In this document: positions 10,010 through 20,273 of the stretch, piece after piece | Numbering within the stretch: the first letter of the stretch is position 1 | Layout of the letters: the number at the start of each line of letters is the position of its first letter | Notes under the pieces: generated by a model | What the model saw: only the letters and a program-made list of their open reading frames with translations | What the model was told of the DNA's origin: nothing | The model's database searches: none | Source: JBFHFS01 sp041583495 | GTDB lineage: Bacteria; Bacteroidota; Bacteroidia; Bacteroidales; Marinilabiliaceae | Assembly (NCBI GenBank): GCA_041583495.1 | Contig: JBFHFS010000015.1 | Location: 1 to 64,000 of the forward strand | Length of the DNA: 64,000 nucleotides | Reading direction: 5' to 3' | Position numbers and translations under genes: made by a program

Positions 10010-11848
10010 ATGTGTGGAATAGTTGCTTATGTTGGAGAGCGTACCGCTTTCCCTATCTTGATTAAAGGATTGAAAAGGCTGGAATACCGTGGGTATGATT
10101 CTGCTGGTATTGCTTTGCTGAATCATCAGGTACAGCTCTACAAGTGTCGCGGAAAAGTACAGGATCTGGAAAATAGCATTAAGGGACACGACATTGCCGG
10201 GACAGTTGGCATGGGGCATACCCGCTGGGCTACCCATGGAGAACCCAGTGATGTGAATGCCCATCCCCACGTCTCCCAGGGCGGCCACTTTGTGTTGGTG
10301 CACAATGGCATCATCGAGAACTATGCCCACCTTAAAAAGGAACTTACCCAACGCGGGTACGCTTTCAGGAGTGATACCGATAGCGAGGTCCTGGTGAATC
10401 TTATCGAGAATATCTATCTGGAACAAAAAGTGTCGGCCGAGTGGGCGGTTCGATTGGCGCTGACCCAGGTGGTGGGAGCTTACGGATTGGTTATCTATTC
10501 ACCCGACGAACCCGGCCGGCTCATCGCTGCCCGTAAAGGTAGTCCCCTGGTGATTGGCGTGGGTGAGAATGAATATTTTCTGGCTTCCGACGCAACGCCC
10601 ATTGTTGAATATACCGATCAGGTGATGTATCTGGAGGATGAAGAAGTGGCCTTGTTGGATGGCCATCATTTGGAATTGAAAAACCTGCACAACGATAAAA
10701 AAACGCCTCGTGTTCAAACCGTGGATGGAGGAATTGATAAGATGGATAAGGGCGATTTCGAACATTTTATGCTCAAAGAGATCCACGATCAACCGGGTTC
10801 TATCGGCGATACCTTCAGGGGACGTATTTCCATGGATCGGAGTAAGATTTTTCTGGGAGGTATCCTGGACGTTTTACCTGAGCTTATTAAGGCACCGCGC
10901 ATCGTTATTGTGGCCTGTGGTACTTCATGGCATGCCGGGCTGGTAGGCGAATATCTGCTGGAGGAGTATGCCCGCATTCAGGTCGAAGTAGAGTATGCCT
11001 CCGAATTCAGGTATCGAAATCCGATGATTAACGCCGACGATGTGGTGATTGCCATTTCGCAGAGCGGGGAGACTGCCGATACCCTGGCAGCCATCCGGCT
11101 GGTTAAAGAGCATTCCAAGGCGACGATCCTGGGTATTTGTAATGTGGCGGGTTCTTCCATTCCCAGGGAAACCCATGCCGGGGTCTATACCCATGCCGGT
11201 TTGGAAATTGGGGTGGCTTCCACCAAAGCGTTTACGGCTCAGGTCACTGTGCTGGCGATGATGGCTTTTCTTCTTGGCTATCGCCGCAACAAGATTAGTA
11301 AAGAACAATACCTGGAGCTGATTCAGGAGCTGACTACCATCCCCGAAAAGATGAGCCGGATACTAAGTCAGGAAGCACACATAAAAGAGGTGGCAGCGCA
11401 TTACGATAAGGTTAGCAACGCTTTATATATGGGCCGTGGATCCCTTTTCCCGGTGGCTTTGGAAGGGGCTCTCAAGTTGAAGGAGATAACCTATATTCAT
11501 GCCGAAGGGTATCCCGCGGCCGAAATGAAGCATGGCCCTATTGCGTTGATCGATGAAAATATGCCTGTTTTTGTGCTGGCGGTAAAGGATGCCTCCCACG
11601 ATAAGATTGTCAGCAATATTCAGGAGGTGAAAGCCCGAAAGGGGAAGGTCATCGCCATTGTCACCGAGGGAGACCGGACCATTGGCAAAATTGCCGATCA
11701 GGTAATTGAAATTCCCGAATGTCACCCTGCGCTTTCGCCACTGCTGGCAGTGGTTCCTCTGCAAATTATTTCGTATTACATTGGCCTTGCACGAGGATGC
11801 AATGTGGACCAACCGCGAAATCTTGCTAAGTCGGTGACGGTGGAATAA
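10010..11848 (+). CDS. glmS: glutamine--fructose-6-phosphate aminotransferase (isomerizing)
   Basis: First step of hexosamine synthesis: fructose-6-phosphate plus glutamine gives glucosamine-6-phosphate and glutamate, feeding peptidoglycan and LPS. The 612-residue protein starts MCGIVAYVG, with Cys2 as the N-terminal nucleophile of the class II amidotransferase domain (1-240), followed by two SIS domains (about 290-420 and 460-600) with the SQSGETADT motif and the C-terminal SVTVE tail. A purine-rich AAAGGA lies seven bases before the ATG, unusually good for this phylum. No ribozyme-like leader is evident in the 50-base gap to the upstream gene. Confidence 0.98.
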   Translation: MCGIVAYVGERTAFPILIKGLKRLEYRGYDSAGIALLNHQVQLYKCRGKVQDLENSIKGHDIAGTVGMGHTRWATHGEPSDVNAHPHVSQGGHFVLVHNGIIENYAHLKKELTQRGYAFRSDTDSEVLVNLIENIYLEQKVSAEWAVRLALTQVVGAYGLVIYSPDEPGRLIAARKGSPLVIGVGENEYFLASDATPIVEYTDQVMYLEDEEVALLDGHHLELKNLHNDKKTPRVQTVDGGIDKMDKGDFEHFMLKEIHDQPGSIGDTFRGRISMDRSKIFLGGILDVLPELIKAPRIVIVACGTSWHAGLVGEYLLEEYARIQVEVEYASEFRYRNPMINADDVVIAISQSGETADTLAAIRLVKEHSKATILGICNVAGSSIPRETHAGVYTHAGLEIGVASTKAFTAQVTVLAMMAFLLGYRRNKISKEQYLELIQELTTIPEKMSRILSQEAHIKEVAAHYDKVSNALYMGRGSLFPVALEGALKLKEITYIHAEGYPAAEMKHGPIALIDENMPVFVLAVKDASHDKIVSNIQEVKARKGKVIAIVTEGDRTIGKIADQVIEIPECHPALSPLLAVVPLQIISYYIGLARGCNVDQPRNLAKSVTVE

Positions 11849-11882
11849 TACCCTTAAGCAAGCTCAATACATCCATTAAAAG

Positions 11883-11925
11883 ATCAGGCCCCAAGGCATT
11901 CAAAAGTGCAATGGGGCCTGATTTA
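11883..11925. terminator. terminator between convergent glmS and rfbB
   Basis: A perfect 11-base-pair stem (11883-11893 with 11912-11922) with an 18-base loop lies in the 98-base gap between two genes that run towards each other. T-richness after it is weak on both strands, but the position fits a shared terminator. Confidence 0.65.
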
Positions 11926-11946
11926 TGATCAAAGGCATTGGATGCT

Positions 11947-13002
11947 TTATCTCTGTTCGTATTGCTGCCTGTAATAGTTGGCATAGTCACCCGAGAGGAT
12001 GTTGCTTAACCATGATTCATGTGAAAGGTACCAGGCTACGGTTTTTCTGATCCCTTCCCCGAACTGCAAGGAGGGCGCCCAGCCCAGCTCTTTCATGATT
12101 TTGGCGGAGTCGATGGCATAGCGTTTATCGTGGCCGGCCCGGTCTTTAACAAAGGTGATGAGGCCTGCCGAGGTTCCGGGTTGACGCCCCAGGGCTTCGT
12201 CCATGACCTCGCAAAGTTTATGGATGAGGTCGATGTTGCTCCACTCGTTGATGCCCCCAATATTGTAGGTTTCACCCACTTGTCCCTTGTGAAAAATAAG
12301 GTCAATTGCATTGGCGTGGTCTTCCACATAGAGCCAATCCCTGATGTTTTCACCTTTCCCATAAATGGGGATGGGTTGATTGGTTTTTATATTATTGATG
12401 GCCAGAGGGATGAGCTTTTCGGGGAACTGGTTGGGGCCGTAATTGTTCGAACAATTTGAAATGACCACCGGCAGCCCGTAGGTGTGGTGATAGGCACGGA
12501 CCAGATGATCGCTGCTGGCCTTGGAGGCCGAGTAAGGACTGCGCGGATCGTAAGGGGAGGTTTCGGTGAAAAGGCCGTCAGCCCCCAGGGAACCATACAC
12601 TTCATCGGTGGAGACGTGGTAGAACCTTTTGTTCTGCAGTTGATCGCCCCAGATGTTGCGCGCCGCATTTAACAGGTTTACGGTTCCAAGGATGTTGGTG
12701 TTGATAAACGCCAGCGGGTCGGTGATGGAGCGGTCTACATGCGATTCGGCAGCCAGATGAATGACTCCATCCGGTTGGTGCTCAGCAAATATTCTATCGA
12801 TGGAAGCCGCATCCGTAATGTCGGCTCTGATGAAGGCATGGTTGGGCAGTGCTTCCACATCGGTCAGATTCTCCAGGTTCCCCGCGTAGGTGAGGGCGTC
12901 GAGGTTGAGAATTTTATACTCAGGGTATTTGTTGACCAGTAGCCGCACCACATGGGAGCCGATAAAACCTGCTCCCCCTGTTATCAGGAGGGTTTTTTTC
13001 AT
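11947..13002 (-). CDS. rfbB: dTDP-glucose 4,6-dehydratase
   Basis: Short-chain dehydrogenase that converts dTDP-glucose to dTDP-4-keto-6-deoxyglucose, the branch point to rhamnose and other deoxysugars of surface polysaccharides. The 351-residue protein has the NAD loop GGAGFIGSH at residues 8-16, the STDEVYG motif near residue 132, and the catalytic YSASK near residue 156. It follows galE by six bases on the same strand. rfbA, rfbC and rfbD are not adjacent, so the remaining dTDP-rhamnose genes must be elsewhere. Confidence 0.95.
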   Translation of the reverse strand: MKKTLLITGGAGFIGSHVVRLLVNKYPEYKILNLDALTYAGNLENLTDVEALPNHAFIRADITDAASIDRIFAEHQPDGVIHLAAESHVDRSITDPLAFINTNILGTVNLLNAARNIWGDQLQNKRFYHVSTDEVYGSLGADGLFTETSPYDPRSPYSASKASSDHLVRAYHHTYGLPVVISNCSNNYGPNQFPEKLIPLAINNIKTNQPIPIYGKGENIRDWLYVEDHANAIDLIFHKGQVGETYNIGGINEWSNIDLIHKLCEVMDEALGRQPGTSAGLITFVKDRAGHDKRYAIDSAKIMKELGWAPSLQFGEGIRKTVAWYLSHESWLSNILSGDYANYYRQQYEQR

Positions 13003-13008
13003 GATGGT

Positions 13009-14037
13009 TTATTTTAGGTTTCTTACTCTTTTCTCCCAGTCCCAGGCACTTTTTAATGTCTCTTCAAGAGATTTTTCGGCTTCCCAGCCCAGTTCTTTGT
13101 TGGCAAAAGAGGTGTCGGCCCAGATCTTTTCAATATCACCGGTCCTGCGAGCCACAATTTGGTAATTTAGGTTCACATTGTTAACCTTCATAAATGTCTT
13201 TACCAGCTGCATCACCGAGTAGCCGTTGCCGGTGCCTACATTAAAGAATTCGTAGTTGGCTTTTTGCTTCTCCTTAAGAAGTCGGTTAATGGCTACCACA
13301 TGGGCTTTGGCCAGATCCACCACATTGATGTAATCGCGAATGGCCGTTCCATCTTCAGTGTCGTAGTCATCGCCAAATATCTTCAGCTCATCTCTGAGTC
13401 CGGCAGCCGTTTGAGTGATGAAAGGCACCAGGTTGTTGGGAACACCCACCGGCAGTTCACCAATCAGGGCGGTGGGGTGTGCTCCTATGGGATTGAAGTA
13501 ACGCAACGCAATACAGTGGTTTAGAGGACTGACTTTGCAGAAGTCGCGCAGGATGTCCTCGGAAATGGCTTTGGTGTTTCCATAGGGCGACTCGGCCGGC
13601 TTGCGGGGGGTAGTCTCGGTGACGGGTAAAGTGTCGGGCTGACCATACACGGTGCAGCTGGAGCTGAATACCATGTTGGGGACCTCATATTTTTTCATGC
13701 ACTCCAACAGGTTCATCAACGATACCAGGTTGTTTCGATAGTATTCCAGGGGTTTCTCCACCGACTCGCCTACCGCTTTAAAGGCGGCAAAGTGAATGAT
13801 GGCCTCAATATTTTTATACTTCTTAAAGAAAGCATCGGTCTTTTCTCTTTCGGATAGATTGAACTTCTCAAATTGGGGGCGTTTGCCGGAGATTTTTTCG
13901 ATGGCATCCAGAACCTCAATCTTTGAATTGGATAAGTCGTCAATAATAACTACCTCAAAGCCTTCGTTTTGAAGCTCTACCACCGTGTGGGATCCAATGT
14001 ATCCAGTTCCTCCGGTGACCAATATTTGTTTGCTCAT
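13009..14037 (-). CDS. galE: UDP-glucose 4-epimerase
   Basis: Interconverts UDP-glucose and UDP-galactose. The 342-residue extended SDR protein has the NAD motif GGTGYIGSH at residues 8-16, the catalytic serine region SSSCTVYG near residue 125 and YGNTK near residue 150, and the ALRYFNPIGAH segment typical of GalE. It is the first gene of a two-gene minus-strand operon with rfbB. No confident promoter was found in the 205 bases upstream; a TAATTTTG on the minus strand at 14201-14208 is a weak candidate. Confidence 0.95.
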   Translation of the reverse strand: MSKQILVTGGTGYIGSHTVVELQNEGFEVVIIDDLSNSKIEVLDAIEKISGKRPQFEKFNLSEREKTDAFFKKYKNIEAIIHFAAFKAVGESVEKPLEYYRNNLVSLMNLLECMKKYEVPNMVFSSSCTVYGQPDTLPVTETTPRKPAESPYGNTKAISEDILRDFCKVSPLNHCIALRYFNPIGAHPTALIGELPVGVPNNLVPFITQTAAGLRDELKIFGDDYDTEDGTAIRDYINVVDLAKAHVVAINRLLKEKQKANYEFFNVGTGNGYSVMQLVKTFMKVNNVNLNYQIVARRTGDIEKIWADTSFANKELGWEAEKSLEETLKSAWDWEKRVRNLK

Positions 14038-14242
14038 GGTAAAATGTATTTGAAGGGATTTACTTTTTGTAAGTGCCCTGTTTTTAGTCTTATGTGTTTT
14101 GAAGATGTAAAAATAATAAATAGAATTTGCATTGGCCTTACTAAAGCAGGTTTTATCTTTAGAAGGGAGTTATTAACAATTGGTCAGCAGCTGTTCATAA
14201 CAAAATTAGGCAGGAGGCGTATAAATTTATTAAATTTGCGGT

Positions 14243-15214
14243 ATGGCAACAATAGAGAAACATATAGCGGACTTACTTTGTCTGCACGACTGCGTGATTG
14301 TACCTGGCTTAGGCGGTTTTGTAGCGAATCATTCTCCGGCGATGGTGCTGGAGGAACGCCACTTGTTTATGCCCCCTTCAAAAGAGATTGGCTTTAACCG
14401 CAGTTTGTCGCATAACGACGGGTTGTTGGTAAATCACCTTTGCCGACGCGAAGGATGTAGTTATCAGGAGGGAACGGAGCAGGTTAATGCCTTCGTTTCT
14501 GAGTTGTTACTCTCCATTGGCCGCCAAGAGGTTGCCATCCTCGACGGAATTGGGGATTTCAGAAAAGATGCTTTGGGCAATATGCTGTTCGCTCCGCAGG
14601 GTGGCAATGCCTTTCTGCCCGACTCCTTCGGGCTCGGCCAATTTCAATTTGATCCCCTTGAGAGTGCTTCTTCTGTTGGACAAAGCGAAGAGCCCGTAAG
14701 ACGCCTGCTTAAGAGCCGTTCGCCCCGTTATTGGGCTTCCATTGCCGCCATGATGGCCGGTTTGTTTTTCTTTACTTCGGAGTTGAAGATGCCTGAGCAG
14801 ACACAGATGAATCAAGGCAGCTTTTTTTCCGTGTCGCAGGAGAGTCAACAACCGGTTCTTAACCAAGAGGCCGATAATGCCTTCTATCTGGAGTCTGAAT
14901 CCGTTTCTGATGATGGCGTTGAGATGGAATCGGGGGTTTTGGCTGCATCAGAAATGTCGGCCCAGTCTCCTTTGAAAAACGAGGGCTCTGGCTATCATTT
15001 GATTGCGGCCAGCTTTGCCCAGTCCGGTCCCGCACAAAAGGTGTTAGCCCAGATGCAGGCCGATGGGTATCCCGAGGCGAGTATCATGGAAAGTGCCAAC
15101 GGCCGGTTTAGGGTGGCATTGTGCTCATTTGCCAATAAGTCTGATGCCATGGCGCAACTGTATCAGGTGCGCGAGATGCCCCGGTTTAGCGAGGTGTGGT
15201 TGTGGAAACATTAG
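14243..15214 (+). CDS. HU-CCDC81/SPOR domain protein
   Basis: A 323-residue single-pass membrane protein with the architecture of Bacteroidota HU-CCDC81 and SPOR proteins. Residues 1-120 match the HU-like N-terminal domains (HDCVIVPGLGGFVANH; NDGLLVNHLC). A membrane segment lies at about residues 154-172, then a low-complexity acidic linker, and a C-terminal SPOR domain (about 250-323) that should bind denuded peptidoglycan at division sites. A nucleoid/septum-linking role is inference. A TAAATTTG box (14231-14238) is only four bases before the ATG, so either the transcript is nearly leaderless or the box is chance. Confidence 0.85.
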   Translation: MATIEKHIADLLCLHDCVIVPGLGGFVANHSPAMVLEERHLFMPPSKEIGFNRSLSHNDGLLVNHLCRREGCSYQEGTEQVNAFVSELLLSIGRQEVAILDGIGDFRKDALGNMLFAPQGGNAFLPDSFGLGQFQFDPLESASSVGQSEEPVRRLLKSRSPRYWASIAAMMAGLFFFTSELKMPEQTQMNQGSFFSVSQESQQPVLNQEADNAFYLESESVSDDGVEMESGVLAASEMSAQSPLKNEGSGYHLIAASFAQSGPAQKVLAQMQADGYPEASIMESANGRFRVALCSFANKSDAMAQLYQVREMPRFSEVWLWKH

Positions 15215-15534
15215 ATTAAATTCCAGCTTTTTTTAGAGATATCCTTCCTAATCTTCTATTGCTTTCTGAATTTCCTGAATTGGAATCCGGGAGGCGTGTG
15301 AATTATTGTGGCGGTGTGGGTGGATGTATTAACAGGTGTCGACCCCTGGGCCACTTCCAGTAGTCATCAGGCCTGCGGGGTTCGTAAATTGGAGATTCTT
15401 CTGTTCTTCCCTTCGATCCAAAAAAAAAGGTTGGTTAAAAACCCTTTCGGTATCTAACCAACCCCGTAAAAATATTTATCACTTCGTCATATGACGATCC
15501 TGGGATTAACCATCCTTAGCTCCGGTGCTTTGGG
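15215..15534. other. intergenic region between convergent genes
   Basis: 320 bases that contain the metG terminator near 15420-15463. Nothing else is recognised: no open frame with protein-like features and no RNA gene. Confidence 0.6.
15420..15463 (-). terminator. intrinsic terminator of metG
   Basis: A perfect nine-base-pair stem (15429-15437 with 15455-15463) is followed on the minus strand by a run of eight or nine T (15428 down to 15420). It lies 72 bases after the metG stop. Confidence 0.85.
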
Positions 15535-17568
15535 TTACCTCACTTCCGATCCCGGCTTAATGTCCGTGGCAGGGGCCACGAAGTCAAGTCTGCCATCGGC
15601 ATCTTCGGCCATCAGTATCATACCCTGCGATTCGATTCCCTTTATTTTTCGCGGGGCCAGGTTTACCAGAATGGAGACCTGACGTCCAATGATTTTCTCT
15701 GGCTCAAAATATTCGGCAATGCCCGACACTACTGTCCGCTTATCTATGCCTGTATTGATGGTTAGCTTAAGCAGTTTCTTGGTTTTAGCAACTTTCTCGG
15801 CTTCTAAAATGGTTCCCACGCGGATGTCCATTTTTGTAAACTCCTCGAAAGAGATATCGGCTTTGGCGGGTTCTGCCTTTTTATTGTCTGCCTGATTATT
15901 GGTTTTGGTCTGAGCCAGCTTGTCGAGTTGCTCCTGAATCTTGTCGTCTTCGATTTTTTCGAACAAGAGGGTGGCCTTGTTCACCTGGTGGCCGGCAGTC
16001 AGGAGCTCCTGGTTCCCGCAGTTGGCCCAGGTGGGGGTCTCCATATTCAGCATCTCGCGCATTTTTTGAGCGGTGAATGGCAGGAAGGGCTCCATTAAGA
16101 TGGCCAGGTTGGCGGTGATTTGCATCGAAATATTCAGGATGGTTTTCACCCTTTCCGGATCGGTTTTAATGAGCTTCCAGGGTTCGGTGTCGGCCAGGTA
16201 TTTGTTGCCCAGACGAGCCAGGTTCATGGCCTCGCGCACCGCTTCTCTAAACCGGAACTGATCTAGGCTGGAGGCTACCTTCTCTACCAGTTGGGGGATG
16301 GCATCCAACGTTTCCAGATCGAACGGTTCGGTGGTGGTAACGGGGGGAACGATCCCCTTAAAATAGTTATTGGTGAGTACCATCGTGCGGTTAACGAAGT
16401 TGCCAAGGATGGCCACCAACTCGTTGTTGTTGCGTGCCTGGAAATCTTTCCAGGTGAAATCGTTGTCTTTGGTTTCAGGGGCATTGGCTGTAAGTACGTA
16501 GCGCAGAACGTCTTGTTTGTCTTTGAAATCAACGAGGTACTCGTGAAGCCACACGGCCCAGTTTCGTGAAGTGGAGATCTTGTCTCCTTCCAGGTTCAGG
16601 AATTCGTTGGCCGGCACATTGTCGGGCAGATTGAAACTGCCTTCTGCCTTGAGCATGGCCGGAAAAACGATGCAGTGAAAAACAATGTTGTCTTTCCCAA
16701 TGAAGTGGAGCATCCGTGTTTCGGGGTCTTTCCAGTATTTTTCCCACTCGGGGGTGAGTACTTTGGTGGCTGAGATGTACCCTATGGGGGCATCGAACCA
16801 CACATACAATACTTTACCATCGGCCCCTTCAACCGGCACGGGCACGCCCCAGTTGAGATCGCGGCTTACCGCCCGGGGCTGGAGGCCCTGGTCGAGCCAC
16901 GACTTGCATTGCCCGTAAACATTGGCTTTCCACTCTTTGTGGTCTTCCAGAATCCATTTTTCCAGAAAAGACTGATACTGATCCAGGGGTAAATACCAAT
17001 GTTTGGTTTTGCGCATCACAGGGGTGCTGCCCGAGATGGTTGAGCGTGGGTTGATCAGATCGGTGGCATTGAGTGAGGTGCCACAACTTTCGCATTGGTC
17101 GCCATAAGCGCCTTCGCTCTTGCAGTGCGGGCAAGTGCCGGTGATGTAGCGGTCGGCCAGAAACTGGTCGGCTTCCTCATCGTAGTATTGATCGTTTTCT
17201 TTCTCAATAAAAACACCCTTTTTGTAGAGTTTTTCGAAAAAGGCCGAGGCTGTTTCGTGGTGAGCAGGGTTGCTCGTGCGATCGTAGACGTCGAAGCTGA
17301 TGCCAAATGCCTCGAAGGAGTCCTTGATCAGATGGTGGTATTTGTCAACAACGTCCTGGGGTGTGATGCCTTCTTTTCTGGCTTTCAGAGTGATGGGTAC
17401 ACCATGTTCGTCCGAGCCGCCTATCAGCAGTACCTCTTCTTTTTTCAAACGAAGATATCTTACATAAATATCGGCAGGAACGTAAACCCCAGCAAGGTGT
17501 CCGATGTGAACGGGGCCATTGGCATAAGGCAGGGCAGTGGTGACCAGTGAGCGTTTAAATTTGTTCAT
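15535..17568 (-). CDS. metG: methionyl-tRNA synthetase with C-terminal tRNA-binding domain
   Basis: Charges tRNA-Met. The start is set at 17568 ([15 protein letters not shown]), the usual N-terminus; an upstream in-frame ATG at 17718 would add 50 non-conserved residues. The 677-residue protein has the class I HIGH box (HIGH near residue 22), a zinc knuckle with two CxxC pairs (CPHC, CESC; residues 145-165), and a KMSKS region reading KISTS in the order GDKISTSRN, as in other long bacterial MetRS. The C-terminal 110 residues are an EMAPII/Trbp111-like OB-fold ([14 protein letters not shown]). The gene is divergent from the LD-carboxypeptidase. Confidence 0.97.
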   Translation of the reverse strand: MNKFKRSLVTTALPYANGPVHIGHLAGVYVPADIYVRYLRLKKEEVLLIGGSDEHGVPITLKARKEGITPQDVVDKYHHLIKDSFEAFGISFDVYDRTSNPAHHETASAFFEKLYKKGVFIEKENDQYYDEEADQFLADRYITGTCPHCKSEGAYGDQCESCGTSLNATDLINPRSTISGSTPVMRKTKHWYLPLDQYQSFLEKWILEDHKEWKANVYGQCKSWLDQGLQPRAVSRDLNWGVPVPVEGADGKVLYVWFDAPIGYISATKVLTPEWEKYWKDPETRMLHFIGKDNIVFHCIVFPAMLKAEGSFNLPDNVPANEFLNLEGDKISTSRNWAVWLHEYLVDFKDKQDVLRYVLTANAPETKDNDFTWKDFQARNNNELVAILGNFVNRTMVLTNNYFKGIVPPVTTTEPFDLETLDAIPQLVEKVASSLDQFRFREAVREAMNLARLGNKYLADTEPWKLIKTDPERVKTILNISMQITANLAILMEPFLPFTAQKMREMLNMETPTWANCGNQELLTAGHQVNKATLLFEKIEDDKIQEQLDKLAQTKTNNQADNKKAEPAKADISFEEFTKMDIRVGTILEAEKVAKTKKLLKLTINTGIDKRTVVSGIAEYFEPEKIIGRQVSILVNLAPRKIKGIESQGMILMAEDADGRLDFVAPATDIKPGSEVR

Positions 17569-17705
17569 TTGGTAGTTTGTCTCGATGTTTGATCGGGGTA
17601 AAAAAATAAAATGGGGTAATCGGTTAAAAATATGGGGGTTAATAATTTGAATGCAGTAAAATTTTACCGCAGGCGAGATAATAAGTCCTCTTTTTATTAA
17701 CTTCA

Positions 17706-17713
17706 CAAAGATA
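17706..17713 (-). promoter_or_regulatory. candidate -7 promoter box for metG
   Basis: On the minus strand this reads TATCTTTG, a match to TAnnTTTG, 138 bases before the metG ATG. No TTTG is seen at -33. Confidence 0.3.
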
Positions 17714-17742
17714 ACCAAACCTGTTAAATAGTTGATTGCATT

Positions 17743-18663
17743 GTGATTGAAATTATTCCACCTTTCATAAAAAAGGGCGCCTTATTTGGGCTGGTGTCCC
17801 CGGCCGGTCATATTTCGGCGGGTGCGCTGGATCCTGCCGAACAGTTTTTATCGACACATGGCTTCCGAAGCATCCGTTCGGGTCATGCAACCGATGCGTT
17901 CTTCCAATTCTCCGCCTCCGACCAGTATCGGCTGGAAGATTTTCAGTCGATGATCGATCATCCGGATGTGGAGGTGATATGGTGTACACGTGGCGGTTAT
18001 GGGGCCATTCGCATTCTGGAACAGCTCGACTTTTCGGCACTTAAGCGACGGCCCAAGTGGCTGGTGGGCTTCAGTGATATTACCGTTTTCCATTCGGCTT
18101 TGCAGAATATTCATAAGGTGGCTTCGGTGCATGGCCCCATGCCCAAAAGCATTACCGGCGAGGGAAGTTCCCGGGAGCAAGCCCTTCATCTGCTTAACCT
18201 GTTGCAGGGCCATTCGGTGAACTACCAAACCCAACCACATCCTTTTAACCGGGAAGGCTCTGCTTCGGGCACCCTCATCGGGGGCAATCTGTCTCTGCTT
18301 TATGCGCTCAGGGGAACCCAATATGATTTTGATCCCCGGGGAAAAGTGTTGTTTATTGAAGAGGTAGGGGAGAAACTGTATCATCTCGACCGTATGATGT
18401 ACAACCTTAAGTTAGGCGGTCAATTGGCCGGTTTGTCAGGATTGGTCGTGGGGCAGATGACCGAAATGACCGACGAAAAAACCCCTTTCGGGGCCTCGGC
18501 TCAGGGGATTGTGCGTGAGGCGGTTAAAGATTATGACTATCCGGTTCTTTTTGGCTTTCCGGCGGGTCACGACTCGCCCAATGAGCCCCTCATCTTAGGC
18601 GGCCGGGTTCATCTGCAGGTGGATGCTTCGGGTGGCCGGGTGATTGAAAATGGTCTTATCTGA
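17743..18663 (+). CDS. LD-carboxypeptidase (peptidase S66)
   Basis: Cytoplasmic serine peptidase family that removes the terminal D-alanine from muropeptide tetrapeptides during cell-wall recycling. The 306-residue protein shows the family's three catalytic regions: the nucleophile serine in GFSDIT near residue 110, the glutamate in [15 protein letters not shown] near residue 205, and the histidine in FPAGHDSPN near residue 277. No signal peptide is present. The start is GTG at 17743, as no ATG lies before the conserved FGLVSPAG segment. YraN follows after 15 bases, suggesting co-transcription. Confidence 0.92.
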   Translation: MIEIIPPFIKKGALFGLVSPAGHISAGALDPAEQFLSTHGFRSIRSGHATDAFFQFSASDQYRLEDFQSMIDHPDVEVIWCTRGGYGAIRILEQLDFSALKRRPKWLVGFSDITVFHSALQNIHKVASVHGPMPKSITGEGSSREQALHLLNLLQGHSVNYQTQPHPFNREGSASGTLIGGNLSLLYALRGTQYDFDPRGKVLFIEEVGEKLYHLDRMMYNLKLGGQLAGLSGLVVGQMTEMTDEKTPFGASAQGIVREAVKDYDYPVLFGFPAGHDSPNEPLILGGRVHLQVDASGGRVIENGLI

Positions 18664-18678
18664 AAACAAGATATTGTT

Positions 18679-19047
18679 ATGGCGTCACATAACGAACTCG
18701 GACAAAAGGGAGAAGATAAAGCTGCCCTTTATTTAGCCCGGCAGGGGTATAAAATCATTGCGCGAAATTATCGGTTTGGGAAAAAGGAGATCGATATTAT
18801 TGCCTGGGATGGTCCTTGTCTGGTAATTGTGGAGGTGCGCACGCGTACTTCCGAATTCTGGGAGCACCCCCGTGACACCATTTCGGCGGGTAAGATTAAA
18901 ATGTTGGCCGAGGCGGCCGAAGCCTTTATTCTCAATCATGAGCTGGATTGTGAAACACGTTTCGACCTGGTTTGCTGGGTGCCCCATCCCGATGACGACA
19001 AGTGGGAACTGGAGCATGTGGAGGAGGCTTTCCATCCTACTCTTTGA
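18679..19047 (+). CDS. YraN family (UPF0102) putative endonuclease-like protein
   Basis: A 122-residue protein of UPF0102, a small family with a PD-(D/E)XK nuclease-like fold and unclear role. Visible family motifs are GxxxEDKAALYLARQGY at the N-terminus, KKEIDII (residues 35-41) and IVEVRTR (residues 51-57). The lysine of the usual E-x-K is an arginine here, which also occurs in other family members. It sits between the LD-carboxypeptidase and an MmcQ/YjbR gene, without clear functional connection. Confidence 0.9.
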   Translation: MASHNELGQKGEDKAALYLARQGYKIIARNYRFGKKEIDIIAWDGPCLVIVEVRTRTSEFWEHPRDTISAGKIKMLAEAAEAFILNHELDCETRFDLVCWVPHPDDDKWELEHVEEAFHPTL

Positions 19048-19117
19048 TGGATGAGCCCTGGAATCAACACTCAGGAGATGTATGGGTGTCTCAACAAGTT
19101 AAAAAAATGATTTGCGT

Positions 19118-19471
19118 ATGAATATTGAAGAAATCAGACTCTTTTGTCTGTCGTTAAAAGGAACCACCGAAGATTTGCCATTTGATGAATCTACACTCGT
19201 ATTTAAAGTTCGCAATAAGATCTTTGCGCTCACCAGTCTTGATAAGCCCTTCTCTTTAAATCTCAAGTGTGATCCCGAAAAAGCCATCGAGCTCAGGGAA
19301 CGGTACGACGCGGTTTTGCCGGGTTACCATATGAATAAAAAGCATTGGAATACCGTCAATCTCGATGGTTCGATTTCTGATGACTTAATTCGGGAGTGGA
19401 TTATACACTCTTATAATCTGGTGGTTAAAGGGCTCTCGGGTAAGGAGCGATCGGCGTTGGAGAAGGAGTAA
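19118..19471 (+). CDS. MmcQ/YjbR family protein
   Basis: A 117-residue protein with the CyaY-like fold of the MmcQ/YjbR family, marked by the KGTTEDLPFDESTLVFKV segment near the N-terminus, the KCDPEKA stretch and the GYHMNKKHWNTV motif. Members are often called DNA-binding, but evidence is thin. An earlier TTG start at 19112 would add only two residues; ATG at 19118 is preferred. It is the third gene in a loose plus-strand run after the LD-carboxypeptidase and YraN. Confidence 0.88.
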   Translation: MNIEEIRLFCLSLKGTTEDLPFDESTLVFKVRNKIFALTSLDKPFSLNLKCDPEKAIELRERYDAVLPGYHMNKKHWNTVNLDGSISDDLIREWIIHSYNLVVKGLSGKERSALEKE

Positions 19472-19667
19472 ATTAGTGGGAAGGCCCGGCTTTTTCGGGA
19501 GGGATGGATAGGGGTTCTTCAGGATCGGGTTTTAAATCCACCGGGGGAAGGTGGTTTGTGGTTAGGTGGAGCCTCCTGTGGGTCGATGGGTAATAGTGTT
19601 GGAGGGGCATCCAAAAGAAAATATCATCGTATATTGCGGACCTAAAGTAGAGTAATTTGTTTGAGGT

Positions 19668-20273
19668 ATGAAAAAACTGGTCTCTTTATTTTTTCAGGGG
19701 TTGTTGTATGTGGCACCCCTGGCTGTAACGATTTATGTAATTGTTATGTCATTTACCTGGATCGACGGATTGCTCCGGGATCTTGAAATATTCAGAGAAG
19801 GGCCTTTTTCGGAGTATAGTTTCCCGGGTTTGGGGGTCTTGGTTTTGCTTTCGTTGCTCACTTTGATCGGGTACCTGGGGAAAAAGTTGCTCACCAATCC
19901 TATTTCCTCTTTTTTTTATTCCTTTTTAGAGAAGGCGCCTCTTGTTAAGATCATCTATAGTTCGGTAAAGGAGCTTCTCTCGGCCTTTGTGGGGAAGGAA
20001 CGCAAATTTGAACAGCCGGTGCTGGTGTCTCTCGATGAGGTGGGGATTGTAAAACGGATGGGCTTCATTACGGCCACTGATCTATCCGAGCTTGGTCTGG
20101 AGTCCGGGCAGATCGCGGTGTATCTGCCCAGCTCATATGGGTTGTTAGGGGAACTGGTTATTGTGCCCGGGAGCCAGGTGGAGCGACTTAATGCCAACTC
20201 GGCAGAAGTGATGAAATTTATCGTTTCCGGAGGGGTGACCCGGGTGGGGCAAAAAAACTCTATCTCTTCTTAA
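19668..20273 (+). CDS. DUF502 family membrane protein
   Basis: A 201-residue membrane protein of the DUF502 family, found in many bacteria and in plant COV proteins. Two membrane segments are clear, at about residues 8-30 and 52-75, followed by a conserved soluble part with PLVKIIYSSVKEL and YLPSSYGLLGELVIVP. The function is unknown; a role in envelope transport or trafficking has been suggested for plant relatives. Its 3' end overlaps the convergent PBP1A gene by 14 bases, so no terminator can lie between the two. Confidence 0.88.
   Translation: MKKLVSLFFQGLLYVAPLAVTIYVIVMSFTWIDGLLRDLEIFREGPFSEYSFPGLGVLVLLSLLTLIGYLGKKLLTNPISSFFYSFLEKAPLVKIIYSSVKELLSAFVGKERKFEQPVLVSLDEVGIVKRMGFITATDLSELGLESGQIAVYLPSSYGLLGELVIVPGSQVERLNANSAEVMKFIVSGGVTRVGQKNSISS

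Noticed and set aside
18829..18849. K-to-R change in the VEVRTR motif of the YraN protein as sign of inactivation
   Set aside because: Arginine at this place occurs in other members of the family.
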